NCBI GenBank assembly: GCA_965153455.1
Contig: OZ234495.1
Coordinates: 13,760,875 to 13,824,874 of the forward strand
Reading direction: 5' to 3'
DNA: 64,000 nt
Source of the DNA: Sphagnum compactum
Lineage: Eukaryota > Bryophyta > Sphagnopsida > Sphagnales
Part shown: piece after piece, positions 1-11,400 of the stretch
How positions within the stretch are numbered: the first letter of the stretch is position 1
Layout: every line of letters starts with the position of its first letter
Translations under genes and position numbers: made by a program
The notes under the pieces: model-generated
What the model saw: the letters and a program-made list of their open reading frames with translations, nothing else
Database searches by the model: none
What the model was told of the DNA's origin: nothing

Positions 1-2265
1 GTTAAGGTGGTAAGTGTTAGGATCCTTGTTGTAATTCACCACTTCCTGGACTAATGTAGGTACATAATGCCCTGCCCCACACCACATTCCATCCAAAATA
101 TGCAGGTCAATACTTCTGTTGCAGGTCTCTTAGCCTCATCCTACATAAGCAAGTAAATAATGAAATCATCTTCAGCTCTGCTACAAATTAATGTGAGACA
201 TATATGTATAAGGAACCAAAATTGGACTTACCACCATAGCTTTCACCAATGATATACATTTCATTGCTGTTGTACTCTGGGTAATTCTTGATCCAGTTGA
301 CCAAAAATACATAGGCATCAAATGCTGCAAATCAGCTCCAAAAAACACAAGTATGCGAAAACTAAGGTTATTTATTCTCCTTTCTGCCAGAATCCACAAA
401 AGAGATAGTAACATTTTGGTAACTTACATAAGCCTATTCCACACTCACAGAAATTTGCTGCCTAACAAATTACAACTACCATATGCCTTAAGTTTTTTTA
501 CAAAACAAGATCCATTGAGAGCACCAGAGGCATATTCTGTCATATTAGAGCTTCATTCTGCAGCTAAAAAAAGAAGCCCTAAATCCATAAAGAGCACCAG
601 AGGCAGATTCTGTCATACATTCCATTTTACAGCTTCATACCAGAGACAGATTCTGTCATATATTTTGCCAGCTTCATACCAGAGAGAGATTCTATCAAAC
701 ATTCTACAATATTAGAGCTTCATACCAGAGGCAGATTCTATCATATATTATTCTGCAATATTAGAGCTTCATACCAGAGGCAGATTCTATCATATATTAT
801 TCTGCAATATTAGAGCTTCATACCAGAGGCAGATTCTGTCAAATATTATTCTGTCATATTAGAGCTTCATACTAGAGGCAGATTCTGTCACATATTATTC
901 TGCCATATTAGAGCTTCATACTAGAGGCAGATTCTGTCATATATTATTCTGTCATGTTAGAGCTTCATACCAGAGGCAAATTCTGTCATATAGTCTGTCG
1001 TATTAGAGCTTCATCGAGGAGCTAAATAAGGCCCAAGATCCATTAAGAGCGGCAGGAGAATATTTCTATCACCTATTCTGTCATGTTAGAGAACTTCATT
1101 CATGCCCCTTCCAGAATCGGCAGAGAATGCGTATTCCATTGCAGAATAGGCCGTTCCTGCAAATGCTGTGCGGAATCTGCGCACAGGTGCTCTTTACAGT
1201 AGTGAACTGGCTAGCCATGGCAGATTACGCCCGCATGCGCCCCGCCAGGCACGCTTGTAAGAAGGGTTGGAGTCCACGAGGAAGAAGAGCTGAAAGGACG
1301 AGAGACAAAAGGCAGAAATCAGTCGAGTTCTTTTCTTGTCTACCTGTTTGAGAATCACTGAAGCTGGAGTAGTCAGATGCGGTGGACGAGTACGAGAATC
1401 CCACATTCACTGGGGATTCCACAAACACAATATTTGCACCTGCAAAAAACCACACACCCACAACAATATTCCAGAGTCAAAACCTCATGAGGAGGAGGAG
1501 GAGGAGTAGTAGTAGTAGTAGTAGAAGGCGCAGTTGCGTGCAGCTCCACCTAGTATCTCGCTTGGATTCGTCGAGATTGTGATCAGTCTTCGTCAACAAG
1601 TGCGTGTACCTCCCGTGTACTTACCTTTGTTCCAGCTATGTTCATTGAGAGTCAGGCTTTCAGAAGTTGTGACGCGAAATGGACCGAGCTCACTTAAGAA
1701 TCCATCTCCTATTGATGAGCACCCTGGTCCTGCAAAGGCGCAAAACGCAGCCCCCACCCACCCACCCACGGACCATCCCCATTTCCAGCTCTAAATTCCA
1801 ATCCCATTTGCTGCACATGACTGCTGCTGCTACTGATCTGTGTTTCAGCTAACATAGTTGAGTGGAGAAATGGCTTCTCAAGACCAGCAGAATTGATTTT
1901 CAATATTCAGAAACTAACTACAATGTTTTTGTTTTACCTCCATTGAACCAGAAAGCAATTGGAAGGGAAGCAGCATGCTTGTGATCCGCCTCCACAAACC
2001 AGTAGAAAAGCTCCTTGCCTGTGGCTTCGTTCACGTTGATATAACCCGCATACTGCTTGAATGTCACCACTGGTTGTCCGGGGAGGTTTGTCACCAGATG
2101 CTCCTCTATAGCTCCATGTACTCTCTCCACCACGCAGCACATTATCAATGCCGAAGAAACCACTGCCATCAAAGTCACTCGCATCATCGTCATCATCATC
2201 GACACCCTGCATACCCACCTCCTCCTCCTCATCCTTTCCTCTGCCTCTGTACTGCAGTTGGACAT
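1..2265 (-). CDS. Serine carboxypeptidase-like protein (5' part, five exons, runs off left edge)
   Basis: Peptidase family S10 (serine carboxypeptidase-like): secreted or vacuolar alpha/beta-hydrolases that trim C-terminal residues or act as acyltransferases. Exons read on the minus strand: 2265-1938, 1729-1625, 1439-1344, 324-232 and 71-1; every junction is GT-AG and every intron is phase 1. A hydrophobic stretch (VTLMAVVSSALIMCCVV) ending near VHG looks like a signal peptide. Family motifs follow in order: LPGQPVVTFKQYAGYI, FNGGPGCSSIGDG (oxyanion hole, created across intron 1), ESPVNVGFSYS, and GESYGGHYVP, which carries the nucleophile Ser (about residue 205, counting from Met at 2265) and spans the exon 4/5 junction. 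The catalytic Asp and His lie outside the window. The start is uncertain: several in-frame Met codons follow 2265, and Met12 is equally possible. Family assignment is firm; the substrate, and peptidase versus acyltransferase, cannot be told. Confidence 0.9.
530..1015. repeat. 49-bp minisatellite inside an intron of the carboxypeptidase gene
   Basis: A unit of the form 'gagcttcataccagaggc' followed by 'agattctgtcatatattatt' recurs. The c of 'catac' falls at 721, 770, 819, 868, 917 and 966, an exact 49-bp period for at least five steps. Shorter or rearranged copies extend left to about 530. It lies wholly within the intron between exons 3 and 4 (325-1343). Confidence 0.85.
1491..1524. repeat. 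GAG/TAG trinucleotide microsatellite
   Basis: A run of GAG triplets changes into TAG/GTA triplets inside the intron between carboxypeptidase exons 2 and 3. Confidence 0.8.
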
Positions 2266-3189
2266 GAGAAGCAGCTGCTGATCAATATGCTAGTGCTTCT
2301 CACAGATACTGCAGCTTTTGTAGTGTAGCCAATCAGATGTTCTTGTGATCATGAGCAGCTAGCTCGTTACCAAGTTACTGTAGGAAAGAAAAGTTCCACC
2401 GGCTCTGCAAAGCAAGTAGTACTGCAGGTGATCATAAGGAGCAGCTCGGATTGAGTACTTCGAGATCAGCAGCACACGACTTACTCCAGCTTCTTCTTGC
2501 AGCAGCAAATATGAGATCTAGCTTTGGCGTTCCCGCACGGGTAAACTAGCTACTACTACTGCACAAGGTGCTTTTTTAATTTTGTGTTCTCGGACTCCTC
2601 AACAGAAGGGGAAAGGGGGAAAAAACAAAAAGAGAGAAAACAAAAAAGCTGGCAGTCACTGGCAGTCTCGACTTGTGGTTTGACTGATCATGTCTGACAA
2701 CAGAACGACAAACAATCAAAGCTCTAAAAACAAAAGGTATTATGTCAGAGTCCGTTCCGTGATAGCGAGAGATTAATTCACTAGTGTTGTATTTATGAGA
2801 GCCGCTTCTCCAAATCGCAAGCAACAATGATGACACTAGAAGTGGCTGATTTTGTGTGATGCAAAGCTTAATGGAAGTCATAAAGACCGAATCATATCCC
2901 CAGGTTACACCATTTATAGCTCCGAATGTACTATACAAAAACAACACCCAACTTCATTCCCAGGCAGGGTGCAAACTTCAAAGCCAAAAAAAAAAAAAAA
3001 CAAAGATATTGAAGTAAATGTGGAGTGAAAGTCATGGGTAGCCACGTTTCTGTTGCCTCTTGTGAGAGACTAGAGAAATCCTTCAGACTTCTCCCTTCTT
3101 CTTCTTCTTCCTCTTCTTCTTGTCCTCCTCTCCTTCCTGCTCCTCCATTGCCTTTGTGAAATATTATGAAATGCAGACCACAGTGAACC
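2266..3189 (-). promoter_or_regulatory. Upstream region of the carboxypeptidase gene with a candidate TATA box
   Basis: No other gene is seen here. Read on the minus strand, 2919-2912 contains CTATAAAT, a good TATA-box match about 650 bases before the proposed ATG. If real, it implies a long leader or a leader intron. A TTC-rich tract (CTT/TCT on the plus strand) lies at about 3093-3130 and a 17-A run at 2986-3001. Without transcript data the TATA call is only plausible. Confidence 0.3.
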
Positions 3190-4719
3190 AACTGAATTGA
3201 TGTCAGGTTTCACCTGAGTAACCTGGCTCATTAAGGATAGGTTGGGTTGGTAGATAGATAAATATGTAAATAAATAAATAATTGTGTCTTTTCTAAGAAT
3301 TTCAGTTTCTAATAAAAGTAAAGAAAGTAAATAAATTGATGGTCATCCATGAGAAGATGTAGAAAAAATGGTTATCATCCCTAAGAAAATTTAGCCAAAT
3401 AAGGTTCTAAACACCAAAAATATATTACCTATCTTTAATTTTCTTTCTTTATTTTTAGCTACACAATGAGAATCACGCATATGAATCTGGTGATTTTTAC
3501 TTATCTTTTCCCCTCGCTTTTGATGACTGAAAACCCTCCAAAATCACTTCTTTCTGGAATTTTTAATTTCTTTTTTGAGGAAAAAAATTGCCAATAAAAA
3601 AAGCATTGGTAATTAAGTAAGTGTCCATCCGTTGAAAGCCTCTTGTGACTCAGGCAACACAGTGATGTGGATGAACCCCAATTGATTTGATGTCAGGTTT
3701 CATCTTGGTAAATTAACTTGTAAAGCCTATGTGTGATGAATAGGTTTGTAGGAAGGCATGTAAGATAGATAAATAATAGACATCCATCCATTGCAAGCTT
3801 GTTATGACTTAGTTGTAGATGAACTCTAACTAATTTTATGTCAAGTTTTTGGTAACCTGTAAAGGATAGGTCTAAAAGTTAGGTAGGTAGTTAAGTAACT
3901 AAATAACTAAGTACATATGTCCCAGAACATGTGTCCATCCCTTGTAAGGCTCTTATGACTCACATGTGGATGAACCCCAACTAAGTTGATGCTAGGTTTC
4001 ACCTTTGGAACTTGTCATGGAAAGGATAGGCCAGGTAGGGAGGTAAGTATAAGAATAGGCATCCATCCATTGAAGGCCTCTTATGACTCAATTATGGATG
4101 AAACTCAACTAAATTGATGTTAGGTGTTTCCTTGATAACCTACCTTATAAAGCATAGGTCATGTAAATAGCTAAGTAGATATGTAAGATAGTTTGTGTCC
4201 ATCTGTTAGAAGCTTCCTATGACCCAATTATGGATGAACCCCATTTCAACTAGTGCTTAGTTTCACCTTGGTAACTAATCTTGTAATGGATAGATCATGT
4301 AGGAAGATAGACATGTAAGTAAGTAAGATAATAGGTGTGCACCCATCAGAAGTCTACTATGACTCAATTGTGAATGAACCCCAACTAAGTTAATGTCTGG
4401 TTTCAAGTTGGTAACATTTTTTTCACAAGATAAGTCTCATAGGTGGGTATGCACCTAAGATAATAGGCGTCCATTAGCTAGAATCCCTATTGGGGATCAA
4501 TGAATGCACAACAGAGTCCATTTTAGGTTTCACCTTGGTAACTTGCTTGGTAAAGGATAGGTCTTTAAGGTAGGTAAGTGGTAAATATGGAAGATTAATT
4601 CAGTGGCCATCCATTGGAATGAACTTAGTTGGGGATGAACCCGAACTGAGTTGAGTTCATGCCAGGTATCATCTTGGTAACTTCTCCTGTAAAGAATAGG
4701 GTCACTACGTAGGTAGGTA
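3190..4719. repeat. Diverged tandem repeat, unit about 135-145 bp, eight to nine copies
   Basis: The same order of words recurs: 'gtgtccatccattg', 'ctcttatgactcaattgtgg', 'atgaaccccaactaagttga', 'tgttaggtttcaccttggta', 'gtaaaggatagg', then 'taggtaggtaag'. Copies begin near 3622, 3780, 3925, 4055, 4195, 4336, 4465 and 4600, with a partial first copy at 3190-3270. Copies differ by substitutions and small indels, so the array is old. No open frame persists across units. The last unit is followed directly by the transposon-like element at 4720. Confidence 0.85.
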
Positions 4720-5060
4720 ATTAGAGTTATCCGTAAAATTGAGGAAAAACCCCAGCTCCAGAACCCTGTGTTTGGTCATACACACGGTGAGATTGAAAAA
4801 AAACCTGCAAAAAAGGACATTAGCATGCAACTGAGGATGAAACTCAGAAAACTATAAATTTTTGTGGTAAACTGAGTTTCATCCTCACTGGTCTTACCAG
4901 TAGGACTACTATAATTACTCTCGAACCTTGTGCATTAAATGCTAAGTTTCAGCATTTCATAGTGAGATATAATAAAAGTTCCTTACTTTGTTGAAAGAGG
5001 GGATGAAAGGAGGCCCAAAGAAAGGGTGAAAACAGGGTGACTTTGCGGAAATCTCTCTTA
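4720..5060. mobile_element. Small non-autonomous DNA element, copy 1 of a three-copy family
   Basis: The left end reads ATTAGAGTTATCCGTAAA and the right end, reverse-complemented, reads TAAGAGAGATTTCCGCAAAG, an imperfect inverted repeat. The internal words 'accttgtgcattaaatgct' and 'gagtttcagcatttcat' are shared with elements at 7004-7410 (opposite orientation) and 30566-30769. No coding capacity is present. The target-site duplication cannot be fixed, so the superfamily is unassigned. Confidence 0.55.
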
Positions 5061-6777
5061 TGTAGGAGAGAACATGTGGGTTGTTAGTATGTGGTCAGAT
5101 AGAACAGAAACTATGCCAACCACCCTGATGACTAGCTAAGGAACTGGAACCCAATGGAAAAGTGTTTCCATATCTAGTGACCACCAGCCACTATCTATCC
5201 CTTTTTGTGCACTGATGGCTGTTGGTCACTTTGACTTAAATGCAAACCAGCTGCTTTTGACATGAGTGTTTTGTGTGATTTGTTTTGTGACATAATTCCA
5301 CCACCGTTGTAACATACTGTAGCAAACTAAGTACCTGGTACTGTCCCCTCCTCCACCCTCTAAGATACAACTTTGAACCACCTAGTGTAAGTTATATAAT
5401 AATTTGTGGTCATGGGAAACCAGCCCCTTTCTCACGCATGAAATTCTTCTGCTTGGAGTTTGTTCTCCATAAAAATTCCTTATACATATCTTATATGCCT
5501 CTTAGGCCAGGATATTTACCATAGTTAGATACAGTGTCCAAAATTTCCAGGGTTTTTAATTTTTACAAGGTGCAGGTGCTGGTTTACGGAAGGCCGTAGA
5601 ACTGGGGAAGTGTTCAGACCAGAGAGAAGAATCTGGACTTGCATGGGACAAATTTTGGTTTGTTGCTTTTACCTTGTCCAATGGCCTTGAACTCAAGGCA
5701 CCTTTGATCTGGAAGGTTCCAGATGTGGTTGTTATGGAGGTCAGCAGCTTGTACCCAAGTCATGCAAAGAGAATTCCTAGACTTTTTGAGTAAATAAAAT
5801 CCCCTTTAAATCGGTGATTTTCTGTTTTTGGCAAAACCTTTTTTGCACCTTTTAAGTTAACTGATTTCAATATATACGAAAGGATCTGTTATGAAAAATA
5901 TGGGCAAATTCACCAGAATTTGAAATAATGTAATTCGCCAAAATTTATGTAACCTGTTCGAGTAGGAAACCCAAAAGCATAGAAGGACTACAGCCATGTC
6001 TAGTTTATAGCCAAAGGTGGCTAAATCTTCTTCTCAGCCATCACCACTTCCATACATCACAAAATTTGGGGGAAGAAAACTGATAACAATAATAATAATA
6101 AGTACCACAACAACCCCACTACTTGAAATCATAGGAATCAAAGTATCAACTTTTCATAGCCTCATCAGGTTGAAGAGCTTTTCTTTTTTTTAAATGAAAT
6201 GCAAAAATAATGGTGCAATAAAATTTCCATTTAGTTAAATAGACCACACAAAGGTTACATGCTCCACATTGCAGTTTGATAAATGGAAACAAACACAAGA
6301 TATCAAATTTACTTTAAAAGAATTATAGTTTGAGCATGGGCACTATCGAGTAGAATTATAGTACCTCAATCAAAAGGCCATCAGATCCCAAGTTGTAATA
6401 TTGGAATATTGCTTGTTTATGGCTCTCACCCAGTGTGTTTTTTTTTTTTTTTCTTTTGGGCTAATTTTTGCTGGATGGCAACTGTTTTTTGAAAATGGCA
6501 AGAAAAAATAAAAATTCTCTAGGGTTTTCTTTCACTAACCGAATTCTGGGAAAAAAATATTATATCTTCCAGTAAGTAGGTAGCCAGAAATATAGATATT
6601 TTTTTCTTTTTCTTTTTCTATAGCCGGATCTGGCTAAATCACCTCTTTCTGAATGATGGCCACTTCAGCTACATCACAAATTGGGGGCGTACAAACTAGA
6701 AACACTGGGCTCACCCCCTCAAAACTAAACAGGACCCCGGATATTGGCCTGGAGAATTATATCGTGCAATGAGAACC
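5061..6777. other. Gene-free intergenic stretch
   Basis: No coding region, RNA gene or clear repeat was recognised. The sequence is AT-rich with short homopolymers, such as a T tract at 6437-6451. Confidence 0.5.
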
Positions 6778-7764
6778 AGTGCTGGGCGGTTCTCACCCAC
6801 CGGATGAAAACCGGCGCTGGTTTTCAGGCCGGTTCTCATTGTTGAGAACAGGAGATGACAACCGCCATGAGATCCGGATTAAAGTTTTTCACTGGAGAGA
6901 GAACCGCTCAGGTTCTCGCCTGGCATGCAATCAGAGAACCGGACCGGTTCTCGTATTCTGAGAAGGGTTCGGTTCTCATGGTTAAAAAAAATAAAAAGTA
7001 AATATTAGAGCTATCCGGAAAGTCAAGCCCTGTTGGGCCTGAGTTGCACCCGCCATTTGATGCTTCATCCCCTCTTGGCTGTTATCGGCAAAGTTATGAA
7101 ATTTTATTTAAATAAGGGGGTATGAAATACTGAGACTCAGCATTAAATGCACCACGCAGGCTCCAGAACATTTATAGTTACAGTACACATAGCAGCAGCA
7201 GCAGTGATTGGTTGAAAGCGTTCAGGAAAAGAAAGGACAGGGCAAACTCAGTTTAGAACCAAACTTGCTGCTAAACTGAGTTTCGTGCCTCGTTGAAGCC
7301 CAGTGTACTTTTTTTCTCCTATTTTTCGAAATCTCGTCCCCTATGTGACCAAACACCGGGGGGGGGGGGGCTCCGTGCCGTCTTTGTCTGACTTTACGAA
7401 TAACTTTAATAAATAATAAATAAAAAGTTTAAGTTTAAGTTTTAAAAAACTAAAGTTACTGTTTACGATTGTAAGAAAAGTAACACAAAAAAAAAAAAAT
7501 TATGTATATAACACACAACCAACCACAAATTGTGAGAACCCACTTGTGAGAGCCGTCTCTGAAAATCGATGGTTTAAAAAAATCTGTGAGAATTGCTAAC
7601 CTTGAAACCGCTTAACCGGATTTATTTTTTAAATTCTGAAAGTTGAGGTGATTCTCAAATAAGAAAAAATAATAAAAATTAAGAATCGAGGCGATTCTTA
7701 GAACCTGCACCAAAAAACCGGAACCGACGATTCTCACGGAAAAGTGAGAACCACCCAACACTCA
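6778..7764. mobile_element. hAT-like non-autonomous element carrying a second element inside it
   Basis: The left end AGTGCTGGGCGGTTCTCAC matches the reverse complement of the right end, AGTGTTGGGTGGTTCTCAC, at 17 of 19 positions. Outside the ends are TGAGAACC (left) and TAAGAACC (right), a candidate 8-bp target duplication with one mismatch, the length typical of hAT elements. The body is full of sub-terminal GGTTCTCA/TGAGAACC words, also common in hAT derivatives. It has no transposase frame. An unrelated element sits at 7004-7410. Confidence 0.6.
7004..7410. mobile_element. Small DNA element nested in the hAT-like element (family copy 2)
   Basis: The terminal inverted repeats are 22 bp and imperfect: left ATTAGAGCTATCCGGAAAGT, right reverse-complemented ATTAAAGTTATTCGTAAAGT, 16 of these 20 bases matching. 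The interior carries the family words in inverted orientation ('actgagactcagcattaaatg') relative to 4720-5060. It therefore inserted after the surrounding hAT-like element. It includes a CAG repeat (7191-7203) and a G10 run near 7361-7370. Confidence 0.6.
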
Positions 7765-8144
7765 TAAGAACCAGTGTTTTTTTTTTTTTTTTTCTTGGCG
7801 AAATTTCTCTATTTTTCGACAAAGAAATTGCTAATTTTGTTTTCTAGTTTAAATTCGACTAATTTTGCTTTGTTAAATTTCTCCAAAATTTTCAAATAAA
7901 AAACATGAAAAAAAAAAAAAAAAAAAAAACCACTGATAAGAACAAAAGGACAAAAAAGGGGGAAATCACCAATCAACTCAATTAAAAAAAGATAGACATT
8001 TCATACACTGACACATTGCAGAGAAGCATTATTTGACACTTGAGTGCTGACAAAGCCCCATATATATATGTATTATGATGTACACTAATGAATAGCAAGA
8101 ACCCAATCATTCAAGGAAGTCTTGAGCTGGAATATAAATAAATG
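7765..8144. other. Short AT-rich spacer
   Basis: It contains a T run at 7777-7793 and an A run near 7910-7929. No gene is seen. Confidence 0.5.
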
Positions 8145-8340
8145 TAGGAAAATTTTTAATTCACACCTTTTTTGGTTAAATTCACACCCTTTGTTTATGC
8201 ATCAGTCAGCATGTGCCAGACGTTCGGCATGGTCTTCCTTTTCAAAGCCCCCTCCAAAGTCATTATGCCCTTTGTTTATTGTTTTTAGCGCAAAGGGTGT
8301 GAATTTAACCAAAAAAAGGTGTGAATTTAAAATTTTCCTA
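8145..8340. mobile_element. 196-bp MITE with ~49-bp terminal inverted repeats
   Basis: The left arm starts TAGGAAAATTTTTAATTCAC and continues through 'accttttttggttaaattc' and 'acacccttt'. The right arm is its near-perfect reverse complement, with about one substitution and one indel over 49 bases. AATG flanks both sides (8141-8144 and 8341-8344). The terminal TA could instead be a TA duplication, so the family (mariner/Harbinger-like or other) is unresolved. The ~95-bp centre has no coding sense. The high arm identity suggests a fairly recent insertion. Confidence 0.75.
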
Positions 8341-8431
8341 AATGTATTTCCAATGAACACACTAGGCTATGCTGTGATAGCAAAAGATTTGCATGGGATT
8401 CCCAGCTCACATTATTAAACCATCTCCCACC

Positions 8432-8462
8432 ATGAAGGATGGATGGATGGATGGACGGATGG
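8432..8462. repeat. GGAT tetranucleotide microsatellite
   Basis: About seven consecutive GGAT units with one C substitution. Confidence 0.85.
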
Positions 8463-11400
8463 TAAGTGGTCAGGAATCTGTTCAGTTCCAGTTCCCTAAA
8501 CTTAACCGTGGTGGTTACCTCAGCTGCTTTACTTTATCCCATGTATAAATAATAAGTCAGTGGTGTTGTGCACAGCTAATTTTGGAGTTCTAAAGAACCG
8601 CCGGTTCCAATTCTTTGTTCTAGTCTTTATAATACCAGAGTTGGTTACTTGAATTTTTTTGAGAACCATGGTTATAAAAGTGAGTTATCTCATGTACAAA
8701 CTACAAACCAGACCATCCCAATATTTCAAAAGCTTTCACAAAATATATTCAGATTAAAACTCCCCCTCTAGGCTTACAGATCAATAAAGTGATTTTTAAA
8801 ATAATCCTTATTTTGGGCCTGACTTTGGTCCTCCACTATACTCACTCATCCTCCTTTTTGAGTTATCCATAACATTTATAAAAGTGAGAATCGTTCCTCC
8901 AAAACTACAAATGAACTCTGAACAGACAAAGATTGTTGAAATTATTGTAGATCTTTTTTTTAATTATTTTCGTTAAGAAATGAGCCCCAACCAAAATGTT
9001 TTTTCCCCCCAAATTTTGTGAAATTTAAAATTTTCTGAAATTTTTTTTATACTCAAATTTACAATGGGAAAAAATCCACAATTTTTTCAATTTTTCAAAA
9101 TTGATCTTGATATGTAACCATAGTTTTGTTTTTTTTTTTTTTTTTTTAAAGTTCGAAGCACTACCTCATAATGCCTTTTCTGTGTCTATGGGATTAGAGT
9201 TCCAATAATCTATTCATTTATTTTTTGGGGTACTATTTTGGGCAGGAATATAAATTTTCAACATTGCTTCCTTAGGGTCAATTTCCATGTACATTGCCCA
9301 CCCAATTACCAGTACATCCAAGACCATTTGCTAAAGAGTTACTGAAAATAAGAAATATTTATACATTACTAAAGTCTAGTGGGTGAGGACAAGACCAACC
9401 ATAGCACCCTACAACCATTAGAAAATAGTTGTTGAATAGGTGCTACTATTGACATAAAAACATCATTCAATCATTATTTTCCATAAAATAGTTGGAGAGT
9501 GGGCAACATGGAAACTAACCCTTAGTTTAAGGGACTCGTAGCTTCATTCAATTAATCACTTAATTTTTTATATGCAAAACTTTATTGTTGTTTTAACTGG
9601 GTTTTTTTTTTCGGTGAAGCCAATGGATATGCCATTGTTCTTCAAAAACACATTTGTTTGCAACATGTGCTTTTTCATTACATGAAAACCAAAAGGAGCT
9701 AGGAAAATAACAAGCTATAAGACCCAAATTAAGCTCAAATTCAATTTTTATCTTTTGCATGCCAAATGCATCCTAGAGGAAACCTAGAATGAAAGTCTAT
9801 TTTGATCTGTGCTTGTTATCAAGATTGTTTAATTGATATTTTTTAGTCATTTTCTTAGCTTTCCATGTTTGCATTTAATTATTCATATTATGGAAACATA
9901 GAAATGAGGTGTTTCAAACACAAGGCAAATCACAAAATTGGCTAAGATCTGAACATGCCAAATGTAATTGAAGTTCAATAACTTATCATCATATCCTCTA
10001 CAACACCAATATGGGTACAAACAATAAGCAATAAAACTGCATTCATAGGATGAAACCAATGTAATCCAACTGACCAACCCATGATTGAACATTTTCTTTT
10101 TGTGATTACTTGAAATGAGACACATGTGCCATGGTCATGATGTCCATGCAAATTATGGTTATTTATTCAAACCCCACCCCCTTCTTGAGTTGCACAATTA
10201 ACTCCTTAGTCCAGGACCTAACTCTCATAATAATCTAGTTGTAATGAACCCTTCATGTGCAATCTCCCTCTCACATTCACAATCATACTTTTGGTTAATT
10301 TTAACTATTTCTAGGTTTAAACAACATTTTCTCTCCTTTTTTTTTGCATCTTTCTCTCAATAGTAAAGTTCTCACATCGTTTAATCATCATTTTACTAGT
10401 AGTTTTAATCATGTTATCAATAAATACTAAATTTGTATCATGACAAAAATCACATCGTTAACACATGCACACACACATCATAATTTATAAGTTATCATAA
10501 AACATAAACCAAGAACGTATGTGATTAAAAAACATCCATGAGAAATGGGAAGGATTAAAAGACTCATTATTATATTCAAATGTTTTTCACACATTTTGTC
10601 TCTAGGTAGAACAAGTAGAAATTATAAATCAAAGTCCACACTAACATCACATCTCATGACAAACCTTCACGAAATCCCCATTTCCCCTATCTTTCCCACC
10701 CTCTAACTTGATAATAGTGAACAAAATGCTTAAGTACACCAAACTTATATACCTTACAAACCTTAAACTAATATGTATTCACTCTAGGTCACTTTGTTAG
10801 ATGAATATATCATATTGTAACCATGTTCACAATATGAATGGACATCATTTGTCAAAAGATGTTCAATATCATCAATGTGATATGCCATGACAATAATTTT
10901 TTTGTACAGCCATTGTAATCTACAATATGTAATCATTCTTTTAAACATTTCTTTGCTACTTCACCATTGTTCTTGTATGTTTTATATTTGTTGTGTCCAA
11001 ATTTGATTATAAGAATCCAAAGGACTTTAGTTTTGAGGCCTTTAAGTTCAAACTAAACCTAACATAGAGTCCCATATGTCTGTAATTTTCAAGCTTTACA
11101 TTTGTTGCATTGTTAGGTTTCTATCTTTCTAAAATGACCAATAAATTAAAAAGACAATGTGAGATTCAAGATTGGTTGACCATATCCATTATCATTTTTT
11201 TTTAAGGAAAGAAATAAACCCCCCAAAAATGAAATCTTGTGGTTTATTTAACTAGGGTTGACCAATTATCATATTATGCACATTTTTTATGATCTTATAC
11301 AAGGTAACTTGGAAAAGAAAGCACGGACAAATATATGAATAAATGGATTTTTAAAATGTTGAACCACATCAAGGTTACTAATTCCAAGTTAAAACTTTTT

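Noticed and set aside
6779-6961. 60-codon open frame rich in RF/GSR motifs
   Set aside because: It lies in the subterminal repeats of the hAT-like element and has no transposase motif.
8122-8418. 98-codon open frame on the plus strand
   Set aside because: It crosses the complete MITE at 8145-8340, so its sequence is an accident of the insertion.
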